The notes: a model not told the origin generated them from the letters alone. 16,110 nt of DNA from Desulfobacteraceae bacterium 4572_19 (GCA_002084385.1 NBLS01000002.1:1-16110); one strand, 5' to 3'. Shown: positions 7,058 to 15,078, counted from the first letter of the stretch. Translations and numbers: made by a program.

Positions 7058-9775
7058 ATGAACAATTCACAAAATATAGAAACACGAGAAGACTTAGCCA
7101 AAAAATTAATAGGTCGCCAACTATCTTTAGTTATTGCTAAAGCTGGTTGGGGAAAAACATATCTTGGTAATAAAGTCATTGATACTCTCAATGAAGACTC
7201 CGAACTTCCAATATTCCCGTATGTATTTCGTCGTAAAACTGCCGATGAGGGCGAGGAGTTTCTAAATGCTTTAGCTCAATTTTTGGTTAATCATGGAAAA
7301 ACAGAATTACAACAATACCTTACACAACGTCAAGATAAAGTTGTAAAATGGAAAGAAGAACGTGTTGAGACATTAGCCATTGTTTTGGGCAATGATTTGC
7401 GTAACCTTGAATGTTTTTTGTGGTTTGATGATTTGCAAAAATTATCTATACAAGGATCATTAACTGAACGAATAACACACTGGTTAGTTCATGATAAACC
7501 AGCAGATTCCAAATATCAACTATTACTAACTGGGCGAAGTTTTCCTATCGGTTGGCAGGATAACAAATTTGAGAATACAGTTACACTGCCTGGTTTAACT
7601 ACCAGTGAAATCAAGGATATATTTAAAGAAATCGACCTTACAAATGAACAAATAGAAACAATTGAACAATATACCAAAGGGCATCCATTGCTTCTCATTT
7701 TGTTGAGAATTATTGCTGTGAACAGTACAGTGGATGAAGCTATACAAATTTTGAAAGACCCTAAAACAAATGATATTCCAAGATTAACCGAAATTTGTTT
7801 AGAACATATATGGAAACATGTTGTAAAAGATGAACATAAGGAACTATTAATTCGTTTTGCTTTTTTAGATGGTGCAGAAGAACAAAGTTTTGTCAAACAT
7901 TTTGAAAAATATGGTATTACTGTTACTGAAGATACGCTAAATGATTTGGCTAGGATTGGTCTTTTACAATCTTTACATGAAGAAACATCGTTTGATTTAG
8001 TTCATGTTAAATTGCGAGAGTTTATCCGCAAGATAGCTGAATATAAAAACTATCCGCAATATCATATTGATTTGGCTGAGCTGTATGAAGAACGAGCGAA
8101 AAAAGAGCAACGAGATAAAAACGATATTGCCAGCGATTGGCTTGAAACAGGCTTGCATTACCAAAAATCAGCCAAATATTCAAAAAAATCTGAAGACTTC
8201 ACAAGGTCAGCAGATATTTTTATCAAACATAGTAAGAAAATTTTACGATGTCCACGAAGACAAGAATATTTAATGGCTATTGCTGATAATAATTTTAATG
8301 ATAAGACGTTACCTCACTTATGGCAACCACTTTTAGAAAAGCGGGCAGAAACAGGGCTTCAATTAACAAAATTTGAAGATGATGATATTACATTACGAAG
8401 TTACCGAGACTTATATATCTTAACAAAACATTCCAAATGGTTGTTTAATCAGGGACGCTTTTATCACTTACGAGGAAGATTAGAAGACAACCAAAAAGCG
8501 ATAAAAGTTTTGAAACAGGCGTTAGAAATAATTGGCGATGAGGATAATGATTCACTGCTAGAAAAAGCTCAAGCACTAGCTTTGTTAGCTTCTGTTCAGT
8601 CAATCTCTAAAAATGAAGAAAGTATCAAGAATATTCAGCAAGCACTTTCTATTTTGGTTTCAGACTTAAAATTAATACCAAAGTTTGACTTAGATGAAAT
8701 AGATTCTATGAAAGTTGAAGATATAGACAACGAGCAGTATGTGAATGACATGTTAAATGACATGTTAGTAAAAGTGCCTGAATCATACTGGCACAAAATG
8801 GCAAATATACTTCGTTATATATGGGGACATTATTTTGAATTTAGCAGAGGAAGAAAAGCTCTAGCTTGTCTGGTTTTAAGTAAAGCTCTTTTTGAGAAAA
8901 CACATGATGAATTAAATGTTGCTGCTATTTCAATTAATTTAGGAATGACATACTTAAGATTTGTATATAAGTTAGAAAAAGCCAAAGAATATTTTACACT
9001 CGCAGAAAAAGTTTTCTCTGACCACCAACAGTTATTTGGTTTGTTAAGAACCTACAGTGAGCTAACTAGTTGGGGATTTATGAAGGGTGAGTTTTATTTT
9101 GCACTAACAAATGCCAATAAGATGTTTGATTTGAATCTAGATATACTTAAAGATATTGCTTTGGAACAAAGAGGGTTTGTTTATGAATCGATAGGTGAAT
9201 ATGAAAAATCAGAAAAAGATTATATTGAGTGTTTAAATCTAACTCCACTAGGAGAACATGATTATCAAGTAATGACTAGAGGATACTTAGGAAATATGTA
9301 CATTTGTTGGGCAAGAAAATGTGAACAGGACAATGATACTATCAAAGCAAGAGACAAGTTATTACAAGCTACAAAAATATTTAACGAATCTTTTGAAATT
9401 ATAAAAAAGCATAAAAAATTTGTTACGCTTAGTAGCATTGCACGAACTCATGTGGGATTAGCAGAAATCAGACTTAAGAATAATGATTTAGACAATGCAA
9501 AATTAGAAGTAAAAATTGCTAAAACTACATTTGACTCGATTCTAGAAGATGATACTAGAAACGAATATTTTTTCATTGAAGGGAGAATACACCGTGTTCA
9601 AGGAGAGATTTTACATAAGGAAGGGGCTTCAATAGAATCTGTATGTAAAGAACTCGAAAAGGCATGGCATATTTTTGTTACTAAACGAGAAGAAAAACTT
9701 GTCGTTGACAAAGAAGAAATATGGGTATTAAACTCGCTTGTTAATTTATGCCAAAAGGAGGCTAACAATGTCTAA
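7058..9775 (+). CDS. STAND-class P-loop ATPase with C-terminal TPR-like repeats (MalT-like core, no HTH)
   Basis: The 905-residue protein is predicted to be a cytoplasmic signal-sensing switch ATPase. Visible motifs are a Walker A Ala-Lys-Ala-Gly-Trp-Gly-Lys-Thr (27-34), a hydrophobic strand ending Trp-Phe-Asp-Asp (Walker B, D124/D125), a Leu-Leu-Thr-Gly-Arg-Ser sensor strand (R160), and a Thr/Lys-Gly-His-Pro motif (G208-P210) typical of the STAND helical domain. A winged-helix-like region follows (about 245-350). From about residue 365 to the end come helical repeats with TPR-like periodicity, the usual ligand-binding part. It starts almost at the P-loop, so there is no N-terminal effector, and it lacks the LuxR-type helix-turn-helix of MalT, so a transcription-factor role is unlikely. 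The ATG is preceded by AAGGA at 7042-7046, with 11-nt spacing. A 12-bp tandem duplication (8744-8767) repeats Asn-Asp-Met-Leu. It overlaps the CHAT gene by 8 bp, arguing for one operon and a physical or functional partnership. Confidence 0.85.
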   Translation: MNNSQNIETREDLAKKLIGRQLSLVIAKAGWGKTYLGNKVIDTLNEDSELPIFPYVFRRKTADEGEEFLNALAQFLVNHGKTELQQYLTQRQDKVVKWKEERVETLAIVLGNDLRNLECFLWFDDLQKLSIQGSLTERITHWLVHDKPADSKYQLLLTGRSFPIGWQDNKFENTVTLPGLTTSEIKDIFKEIDLTNEQIETIEQYTKGHPLLLILLRIIAVNSTVDEAIQILKDPKTNDIPRLTEICLEHIWKHVVKDEHKELLIRFAFLDGAEEQSFVKHFEKYGITVTEDTLNDLARIGLLQSLHEETSFDLVHVKLREFIRKIAEYKNYPQYHIDLAELYEERAKKEQRDKNDIASDWLETGLHYQKSAKYSKKSEDFTRSADIFIKHSKKILRCPRRQEYLMAIADNNFNDKTLPHLWQPLLEKRAETGLQLTKFEDDDITLRSYRDLYILTKHSKWLFNQGRFYHLRGRLEDNQKAIKVLKQALEIIGDEDNDSLLEKAQALALLASVQSISKNEESIKNIQQALSILVSDLKLIPKFDLDEIDSMKVEDIDNEQYVNDMLNDMLVKVPESYWHKMANILRYIWGHYFEFSRGRKALACLVLSKALFEKTHDELNVAAISINLGMTYLRFVYKLEKAKEYFTLAEKVFSDHQQLFGLLRTYSELTSWGFMKGEFYFALTNANKMFDLNLDILKDIALEQRGFVYESIGEYEKSEKDYIECLNLTPLGEHDYQVMTRGYLGNMYICWARKCEQDNDTIKARDKLLQATKIFNESFEIIKKHKKFVTLSSIARTHVGLAEIRLKNNDLDNAKLEVKIAKTTFDSILEDDTRNEYFFIEGRIHRVQGEILHKEGASIESVCKELEKAWHIFVTKREEKLVVDKEEIWVLNSLVNLCQKEANNV
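9755..9761 (+). promoter_or_regulatory. Ribosome binding site fixing the CHAT gene start
   Basis: AAGGAGG lies 6 nt before the ATG at 9768. This strong site, inside the last codons of the STAND gene, favours the ATG over the in-frame TTG at 9738, which has no comparable site. It suggests translational coupling. Confidence 0.85.
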
Positions 9776-12440
9776 CAAAGAAAATTATAGAGAACTATTA
9801 GAAACAAGAAAAGAAGTATACCATGTAGATGATGAACTTCTCAAAAGTGAACCTAAAAAGGATGTACCACCTCCTGAAAAAAGGGAACCTGATAAGTCCA
9901 TTATCACACTGACCGAAGATAAAAAAGACCGTGCCTTATGGGCTGAACTACGGCTTGATTTTGCCAATAGCTTGCTTAATGACTCAAGTGCTGATTCTGG
10001 TAAATTAGATAAGGCAATTAAGTATTTTCATGAGGCAGAGAAAGGCGACGGAAAAATTCATGGCTTTACCGAGGATGACTTTCCTGAAGAATGGGCTGCC
10101 GTTCAAAATGGATTAGGGCAGGCTTATGAACGCAAACCTATTGGAGATAGACATGAGAATATCAAAAAGGCAATTGAACATTATCAATCTGCTTTAGATG
10201 TATACAAACAAATCAAAGATGATAAAGGCTATCATCCCGCTGGCATGGCAACGGTTTATAATAATTTAGGTGTTGCCTACATGCAACATATTGTCGGTAG
10301 CTTAGCTGACAATCGAAAAAAAGCACTTGATAATTATTTTAAGGCAATTCAAGAATATATCCGTCTAAACAAACTTGATGATGTTACGGATGTGCAGTAT
10401 AATCTAATTGCTTCGGGATATTTTGGTAGCGAATATGCTGATATGGTTATTGGCTTTTTGAAAGACCATCTTGAGAACATACCTCATGATGAAAAATGGG
10501 GAATATTTCAAAATGCGTTAGGAAATACCTACCATCGGCAGAAAAGTTTTACACAGGCGATTGAGTGTTATACTCAAGCACTTGAAGTACTCCAAGAAAA
10601 TACTGTGCCGATACAATGGGCAGTAACTCTAGTTTATCGGGGATTGGCTTATCAAGAGTCAGAGGAAATGACGCAAGCTATTGCTGATTATGAATCTGCC
10701 TTGACTCAACTTAAACCAGATATATTCCCATACAAATGTAGAGAAGCCGCCTATCATCTAGGACGTATTTTACATGAACAGGAAAAGTACAATGATGCCC
10801 GCAAAGTATTTGAAACTGCTCATAAGGCGGTAGATGAGATACGGGGGTTTAGCAATCATGCCGAAGCTAAGCGTGACCTATCCGAAGAAAACGCTGATTT
10901 ATATGCTCGTTTAGTTCATTGTTGCTTGGAAAGCAAGGACATGCCTGAAAATGATAGAGAGGCTTTAGCTTTCGAATATACCGTTGCTGGTAAAGGACGA
11001 GCTTTTGTTGATAGGCTTGCATCGGCTAGGGTTGATTTGTTTGATGTTCTTCGCAAGGACACATCAGAATTGACTGATGAACAGAATTCACTAATGGAAG
11101 ATCTCAAACCTATTCAAGAATTGCGTCAAAAAATGAATATCCTATTTGATAAAAGTAGCAAAGGTGTTTCCACAGAAAATACTTTACAAATATTTGGACA
11201 AAAAGGTACAAAAATGCCTAAAGAAATCCAAGAGATACAAAAAGTACTAACGGAAAAATGGGAAATAGTTTACCAAAATCATCCTAGATTAATATCAACA
11301 CAAAAAGCCCCTTCTTTAACAAAAGCACAGGCTATCGAGTTAGCAAAAGAACTTGATGCGGTACTAGTTGAATATATAAAACATAATAATGAATGGGGGG
11401 CATTTGTTATTACTCCTGAATCTGATGGATTTTGTTATGTTTCTCTTACAGGTATAACCCCTGCATTCCTTGAGAGAGTATTCAAACGTATCAAATACTT
11501 TGAGGGACACAAACAAGGTAACCATCAAGCTATTATAAAAATTTTACCCGAATGTTATGACATCTTAATTAGACCATTAAATTTACCTAAATACAAAAAA
11601 CTGATTTTAGCACCTTCTAACGAACTATATTTAATACCATTAAATATTTGTTTTAATGAACAATCTAATAAATATCTTAGTGATGAATATATTCTTTCTT
11701 TTACACCAAATCTATCTTCGCTTTGGCATCTTTGGAGGAAGTATCAAGATAATAATATTCATCAGCAAGATAATGATATTCATCAGCAAGATAATGATGT
11801 TCTTTATCCTCTCTTAGCAGTTGCTTACCCAGGCAAAGATCCTAACCGAAGAAGTTATTTGCATGATGTAATAGCTAGTACACAAAGAATTCTTGATCTT
11901 GATTATTTCCAAACAGCAGAAAAAATATTAGGTTCTGATGCAACTGTTGAATCTGTAATACAAGCAACAAGGAATAATAAGCATGCGTTATTTCACATTG
12001 CTTGTCACGGTAGTTTTGACGTAGATAAACCAAACTTTTCGGGCTTGGTACTTGCTGAAAGCTATTTTACCATTCAGCAAATTATTACTGAACTTCATCT
12101 CGAATCAAATCAATTATCAACCCTTGGTGCATGTGTAACCGGACGTAAAGATGTGAGTCGAAGTAACGAGTTAGTTAGTTTACAACAAGCCTTTATGGTT
12201 TCTGGAGCAAAGTCAGTCGGTGGCAGTTTGTGGTCTGTTGATGGTAAAGCAACATTTGCTCTTTTTGGTAAATATTATGAATTGCTTGCTAAAGGATATT
12301 CATTTGCAAAATCCTTACAAAAAGCCATGCAGTTTGTTAGAAATAAAGAAGATGAAGACTGGAATCACCCATATTATTGGGGGGCTTTCCAGATTACTGG
12401 TTTAGCCCATCAAACATTGAATTATAAACAAAGAACATAA
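9768..12440 (+). CDS. TPR-CHAT cysteine protease (caspase-fold)
   Basis: An 890-residue protein read from the ATG with a strong ribosome binding site. Residues 1-50 are charged, proline-containing and probably disordered. Residues about 58-360 contain tetratricopeptide repeats; Ala-Ile-Glu-His-Tyr-Gln and Ala-Ile-Glu-Cys-Tyr-Thr helices are easy to see. A helical linker follows, with a Lys-Gly-Arg-Ala-Phe motif usual in CHAT proteins. The C-terminal CHAT domain (about 530-885) has both catalytic residues in their conserved contexts: His747 in His-Ile-Ala-Cys-His-Gly and Cys789 in Leu-Gly-Ala-Cys-Val-Thr-Gly. The late Gly-Ala-Lys-Ser-Val-Gly-Gly-Ser-Leu-Trp-Ser-Val and Tyr-Trp-Gly-Ala-Phe motifs are also present. 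CHAT domains are C14/C25-clan relatives of caspases and separase; TPRs usually recognise the activator or substrate. With the overlapping STAND ATPase it forms a sensor-protease pair. Its substrate is unknown. I infer it acts in the cytoplasm because no signal peptide is visible. Confidence 0.9.
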   Translation: MSNKENYRELLETRKEVYHVDDELLKSEPKKDVPPPEKREPDKSIITLTEDKKDRALWAELRLDFANSLLNDSSADSGKLDKAIKYFHEAEKGDGKIHGFTEDDFPEEWAAVQNGLGQAYERKPIGDRHENIKKAIEHYQSALDVYKQIKDDKGYHPAGMATVYNNLGVAYMQHIVGSLADNRKKALDNYFKAIQEYIRLNKLDDVTDVQYNLIASGYFGSEYADMVIGFLKDHLENIPHDEKWGIFQNALGNTYHRQKSFTQAIECYTQALEVLQENTVPIQWAVTLVYRGLAYQESEEMTQAIADYESALTQLKPDIFPYKCREAAYHLGRILHEQEKYNDARKVFETAHKAVDEIRGFSNHAEAKRDLSEENADLYARLVHCCLESKDMPENDREALAFEYTVAGKGRAFVDRLASARVDLFDVLRKDTSELTDEQNSLMEDLKPIQELRQKMNILFDKSSKGVSTENTLQIFGQKGTKMPKEIQEIQKVLTEKWEIVYQNHPRLISTQKAPSLTKAQAIELAKELDAVLVEYIKHNNEWGAFVITPESDGFCYVSLTGITPAFLERVFKRIKYFEGHKQGNHQAIIKILPECYDILIRPLNLPKYKKLILAPSNELYLIPLNICFNEQSNKYLSDEYILSFTPNLSSLWHLWRKYQDNNIHQQDNDIHQQDNDVLYPLLAVAYPGKDPNRRSYLHDVIASTQRILDLDYFQTAEKILGSDATVESVIQATRNNKHALFHIACHGSFDVDKPNFSGLVLAESYFTIQQIITELHLESNQLSTLGACVTGRKDVSRSNELVSLQQAFMVSGAKSVGGSLWSVDGKATFALFGKYYELLAKGYSFAKSLQKAMQFVRNKEDEDWNHPYYWGAFQITGLAHQTLNYKQRT
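11745..11801 (+). repeat. 21-bp tandem repeat inside the CHAT gene
   Basis: A 21-bp unit beginning CAAGATAAT occurs at 11745-11765 and 11766-11786, with a partial third copy to 11801. The full copies differ at one base (Asn versus Asp). It encodes Gln-Asp-Asn-Asn/Asp-Ile-His-Gln, a hydrophilic loop in the N-terminal half of the CHAT domain. As 21 is a multiple of three, copy number can change without breaking the frame. Confidence 0.85.
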
Positions 12441-12469
12441 TTGTTTTTTTTCTTTGATTGTGATATAAT
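12441..12469 (+). promoter_or_regulatory. Candidate extended -10 promoter for the small helical protein
   Basis: TG-A-TATAAT (12461-12469) is a perfect extended -10. A weak -35 TTGTTT (12441-12446) sits exactly 17 nt upstream. Transcription would begin near 12476, giving a leader of about 30 nt. The downstream gene may thus be expressed independently of the STAND-CHAT operon. Confidence 0.6.
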
Positions 12470-12506
12470 TATTTTAAACTTTTAGTCGTTTTTTATGGAG
12501 GTTAAT

Positions 12507-13025
12507 GTGACACAAGGTAATTTGACCAAAGCAGTGAATAAATCATTTGATATTTTTACTTTATTGGAACAAATAGAAGACTTTGCTGGTGATGCCTTAG
12601 ATGATTTAGATACTAATGCAGAGAGGGCTAATTTTGTAGAAGGTTTAAATAAGTTTTTTACAAAATTAGGTTCATTTGAGCGTCCTCCCAGTAATGGTAT
12701 TACTGATATTAATATCGCCGAAAAAACCTTTTTTGATTGGACAAATAATATTAATACAGCTATTTCTGATCTAAAGATACAGAGTCCTGTATGGAACGAT
12801 TACTTGTTCATAGGAGAAGAGAATAGAACTCTTTTAAACTTGGAAGAAGATTTGGGTTCTATTCTTGATATTCCTGATGATAAACGAACACTTCAAGATA
12901 AACTTGCTCTGATAGAGAACTCAGTACCTTATCTGGGAGACAAAATAGATAAGACACGGAGAGAAGTAATGAGTAACTTGCTTCAGATGGAAGTTAATAA
13001 AGAAGGAATCGTGAGTGCAAGTTAA
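12507..13025 (+). CDS. Small acidic helical protein of unknown function
   Basis: I do not recognise this protein. The GTG at 12507 is the preferred start because GGAGG (12497-12501) precedes it by 5 nt, giving 172 residues. The in-frame ATG at 12495 overlaps that site, has no ribosome binding site of its own, and would add four residues. The protein is rich in Asp, Glu, Leu and Asn, looks mostly helical, and has no signal peptide, membrane segment or cysteine. A Phe-rich segment near residues 45-60 (Asn-Lys-Phe-Phe-Thr-Lys) and an amphipathic C-terminal half (about 115-160) could mediate protein contacts. Being between the TPR-CHAT gene and a membrane protein, it could be an adaptor, inhibitor or substrate. 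That is guesswork from position only, and its own promoter allows it to be unrelated. Confidence 0.75.
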   Translation: MTQGNLTKAVNKSFDIFTLLEQIEDFAGDALDDLDTNAERANFVEGLNKFFTKLGSFERPPSNGITDINIAEKTFFDWTNNINTAISDLKIQSPVWNDYLFIGEENRTLLNLEEDLGSILDIPDDKRTLQDKLALIENSVPYLGDKIDKTRREVMSNLLQMEVNKEGIVSAS

Positions 13026-13166
13026 AAATCCTAAATAACCATTGTTTACAAAACAAAAATTCTAATAACCTAAACTAGCCAAAAAAATAATGATGTGGTA
13101 AACTATAAGAAGTAGTAATTTCCATTTTGGTATGGTTGGTAGTGTAAGGAGCATCAAAGCTTCTGT

Positions 13167-13209
13167 GGTCAAGACAAGAAAGGTTTTCGAAAACCTTTCT
13201 TGTCTGACC
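13167..13209. repeat. Perfect 34-nt palindrome with flanking paired bases
   Basis: Positions 13172-13205 equal their own reverse complement, centred between 13188 and 13189 (arms AGACAAG...TTTTC / GAAAA...CTTGTCT). Beyond a single unpaired A at 13171, GGTC (13167-13170) pairs with GACC (13206-13209). As RNA this is a nearly loop-free stem of about 15 bp plus 4 bp. No U-tract follows, so it is not a typical intrinsic terminator. As DNA it could be a binding site for a dimeric protein or a cruciform. Confidence 0.9.
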
Positions 13210-13399
13210 GTTATCCCGTGTGAGTTAAAGCAACTCATAGTTTCTTGCTTTGACATGTTAAAGTAAGCTTTGTTGCTCCAATATATTAAGTAAGGATAAA
13301 GATTGTGGTTTAATTATGGAAAACCGCACAATTTTTAGCCTTAACACGTATAGCCTCTGTATCAGGAATTGCTACATAGCTTCTAAATTTTTTGGATAA

Positions 13400-13424
13400 T
13401 AGGAATTGTAGTTCGGTATTCCTA
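13400..13424 (+). promoter_or_regulatory. Small hairpin upstream of the coiled-coil membrane protein gene
   Basis: TAGGAAT and ATTCCTA form a 7-bp stem with an 11-nt loop, 59 nt before the next start codon. Its place in the probable leader is the only hint of regulation. A stem of this size also arises by chance in AT-rich DNA. Confidence 0.3.
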
Positions 13425-13483
13425 CCTAATAAATATTACAACTAAATATCAGTCAGCACCACAAGCCAATAGGAAGATTAAAA

Positions 13484-15076
13484 ATGATAGTACCTACTCA
13501 ACCTACAAATTCCAATGAAAATTCGCAAATTATGTTGGAAAAAGCTAAATTAGTAGTTTCTTTTTTTGTTAAAAAAGGAGAAATGACTGATCTAATAGAT
13601 AAGATAAAAAACACATTCAGTTTAGCTGTTACCAAACAAAATTATTTTATATCTGAAAACAAAAAATTTTTATTGTACAAAGAACCTATAGATATATCTA
13701 ATGATTCCCAAGTGGTTCAGTTGATAATTGAAGATGATAAACAGGGAATAACCGCATGGCAAAATATTCGTGCAAAATTAATAGGTAAATTAGATGAATT
13801 ACAAGAATCATGGTTTCCTAAAGAACATTTCTTTGGTTATACCTTAACTTACCTGGCTACACTGAACAAAAAATTACCCTTGAAAGATTTACCATTAAGA
13901 GAATGGTACCCACATGTCCGTTCGCTAGATACTGAGTCAAAAGTTTATAATGAACCTATCATTCATGACACTATCACTAAAGGTAATGCTGATCAAGGTT
14001 GGATATGGCTGGTTGACATACCACGAGGATATTATCTCCAAGCATCTATGGTTTATCTTGTTATTGCTTATCCAGAGACTATATCAGATGTAATAAAGTA
14101 CGTAATTCAGAATGGAGCACTCAACGAACAAGATATGATAGCTCATAAGAGTTATTATCTTGCTCGCCAGTATACAGGAAGTAAAAATGAAGAACTTTTT
14201 GGAGAACTTGAATTAATATCTCAGACATTATTATCTAAAGTTGAAAAAAATGAACTAACTCCAGAACATATTAAAGATATTGGAAAACTTAAGGAAAATA
14301 CAACCAAGGTATCTACTCATTCCATTCCTTACTTAAATAGTTTATCTTCGAGTTTGAAACAACAATCCGTTAAATTACAACGTCTTGTCGACGGCAATAC
14401 CATTGCAGAAGGAATATTAAGTGAACATCAAAAAAATACTAACCATTTTTTGGAAGGGTTGGACATTTTAATTAACAAAGGTCAACAATCAATAAATGTA
14501 TCAAACACAGTAACGAATGATCTTAACACGATACTTAATATAAAACGTAATAAGAATGAAAGAGATTTTCAAGCTGTTATCGCCATACTGGGTGTAGCAA
14601 TTGGTTCGATTTTTGCTTTACCTGAACTTATTAATTCAGATGTTGCTAAGGGCCTCATTGAACTTGGATATTACATTTCCAACGAATGGGTGACATATTA
14701 CATTTTCAATTCGTATTATCCTATTCCCCGTTACCCTTTAGAGTATAACAGTTTTTTATTGGCGCTATTTATTCAACTTCCTTTAATTATTCTAGGTGCA
14801 ACATTAATCATGCGATATTTTAGTATTACTACTATGGAACGTTGGAATGTTTTTGTAGATGAGATACGAGATAATGTTAATGCATTAATTAATGACCAAC
14901 CAACTACAAGTTCAGACCCGTCATCTGAAGCAAGTAACGGTCAAAATTTAATACCTGAAAATATTACCCCTCCTATAGTAATCCCTAGCCCAAAGCTAAC
15001 ACCCGAAATTACTAATGTTAACGTAGACTTAGAAGAGCCAATAAAACAAGAGAGTGCCATTGGAGGCAAATCATAA
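13484..15076 (+). CDS. Coiled-coil protein with two C-terminal membrane segments, unknown function
   Basis: A 530-residue protein whose family I do not recognise. AGGAAG 7 nt upstream supports the ATG. Residues 1-240 are soluble and mixed alpha/beta, with aromatic stretches such as Asp-Ile-Pro-Arg-Gly-Tyr-Tyr near 184-190. About 240-355 is long-helix or coiled-coil sequence rich in Glu, Lys, Leu, Asn and Ser. Two hydrophobic segments follow: TM1 about 364-382 (Ile-Ala-Ile-Leu-Gly-Val-Ala-Ile-Gly) and TM2 about 423-445 (Leu-Ile-Ile-Leu-Gly-Ala-Thr-Leu-Ile-Met). They are separated by a Tyr-rich loop, and a Pro/Ser/Glu-rich tail of about 70 residues ends the protein. The order soluble domain, long helix, two TMs recalls the CorA-like layout, but no Gly-Met-Asn signature is present, so I do not call it a Mg2+ channel. 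The absence of a signal peptide suggests the large N-domain is cytoplasmic, where it could meet the CHAT protease. It is probably co-transcribed with the overlapping downstream gene. Confidence 0.85.
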   Translation: MIVPTQPTNSNENSQIMLEKAKLVVSFFVKKGEMTDLIDKIKNTFSLAVTKQNYFISENKKFLLYKEPIDISNDSQVVQLIIEDDKQGITAWQNIRAKLIGKLDELQESWFPKEHFFGYTLTYLATLNKKLPLKDLPLREWYPHVRSLDTESKVYNEPIIHDTITKGNADQGWIWLVDIPRGYYLQASMVYLVIAYPETISDVIKYVIQNGALNEQDMIAHKSYYLARQYTGSKNEELFGELELISQTLLSKVEKNELTPEHIKDIGKLKENTTKVSTHSIPYLNSLSSSLKQQSVKLQRLVDGNTIAEGILSEHQKNTNHFLEGLDILINKGQQSINVSNTVTNDLNTILNIKRNKNERDFQAVIAILGVAIGSIFALPELINSDVAKGLIELGYYISNEWVTYYIFNSYYPIPRYPLEYNSFLLALFIQLPLIILGATLIMRYFSITTMERWNVFVDEIRDNVNALINDQPTTSSDPSSEASNGQNLIPENITPPIVIPSPKLTPEITNVNVDLEEPIKQESAIGGKS

Positions 15077-15078
15077 TA
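15062..15078 (+). promoter_or_regulatory. Ribosome binding site pointing to a non-canonical AUA start
   Basis: GGAGG (15062-15066) lies 6 nt before ATA at 15073 and 9 nt before ATA at 15076. The downstream frame has no ATG, GTG or TTG from its last upstream stop (15019) through the signal anchor. The ATA at 15073 overlaps the upstream stop as ATAA, where the common coupled form would be ATGA. Confidence 0.5.

Larger units (their letters stand above)
13026..13483. other. 458-bp intergenic region with several hairpins and no convincing gene
   Basis: The region holds a very strong palindrome (13167-13209), overlapping smaller inverted repeats (AAAGCAA at 13227-13233 with TTGCTTT at 13245-13251; GAGTT at 13222-13226 with AACTC at 13232-13236), and TAGGAAT (13400-13406) with ATTCCTA (13418-13424). 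A 44-codon + frame (13132-13266) and a 64-codon - frame cross the palindrome. Neither has a ribosome binding site, so I do not call them. A structured RNA, a regulatory leader of the downstream gene or a decayed mobile element are all possible. Near its end, AGGAAG (13471-13476) lies 7 nt before the next start codon. Confidence 0.5.

Noticed and set aside
9738..9767. TTG start extending the CHAT protein by 10 residues
   Set aside because: AAGGAGG at 9755-9761 is placed correctly for the ATG at 9768 and lies inside this extension.
7058..9775. LuxR/MalT-type transcription activator
   Set aside because: The ATPase core matches, but the C-terminal helix-turn-helix is absent.
9768..12440. Craspase-type TPR-CHAT working with Cas7-11
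   Set aside because: No Cas7-11-like gene or CRISPR repeats occur in the window, and the neighbour is a STAND ATPase.
12429..12456. Intrinsic terminator after the CHAT gene (CAAAGAA...TTCTTTG with T-run)
   Set aside because: The stem is AT-rich, has a 14-nt loop, and the T-run lies in the loop rather than after the stem; the stretch looks more like the promoter spacer region.
13132..13266. 44-codon + strand frame and the opposing 64-codon frame across the palindrome
   Set aside because: Neither has a ribosome binding site, and both exist largely because the palindrome lacks stops in those frames.
13484..15076. CorA magnesium transporter
   Set aside because: Only the layout is similar; the Gly-Met-Asn signature at the end of TM1 is missing and a long extra tail is present.
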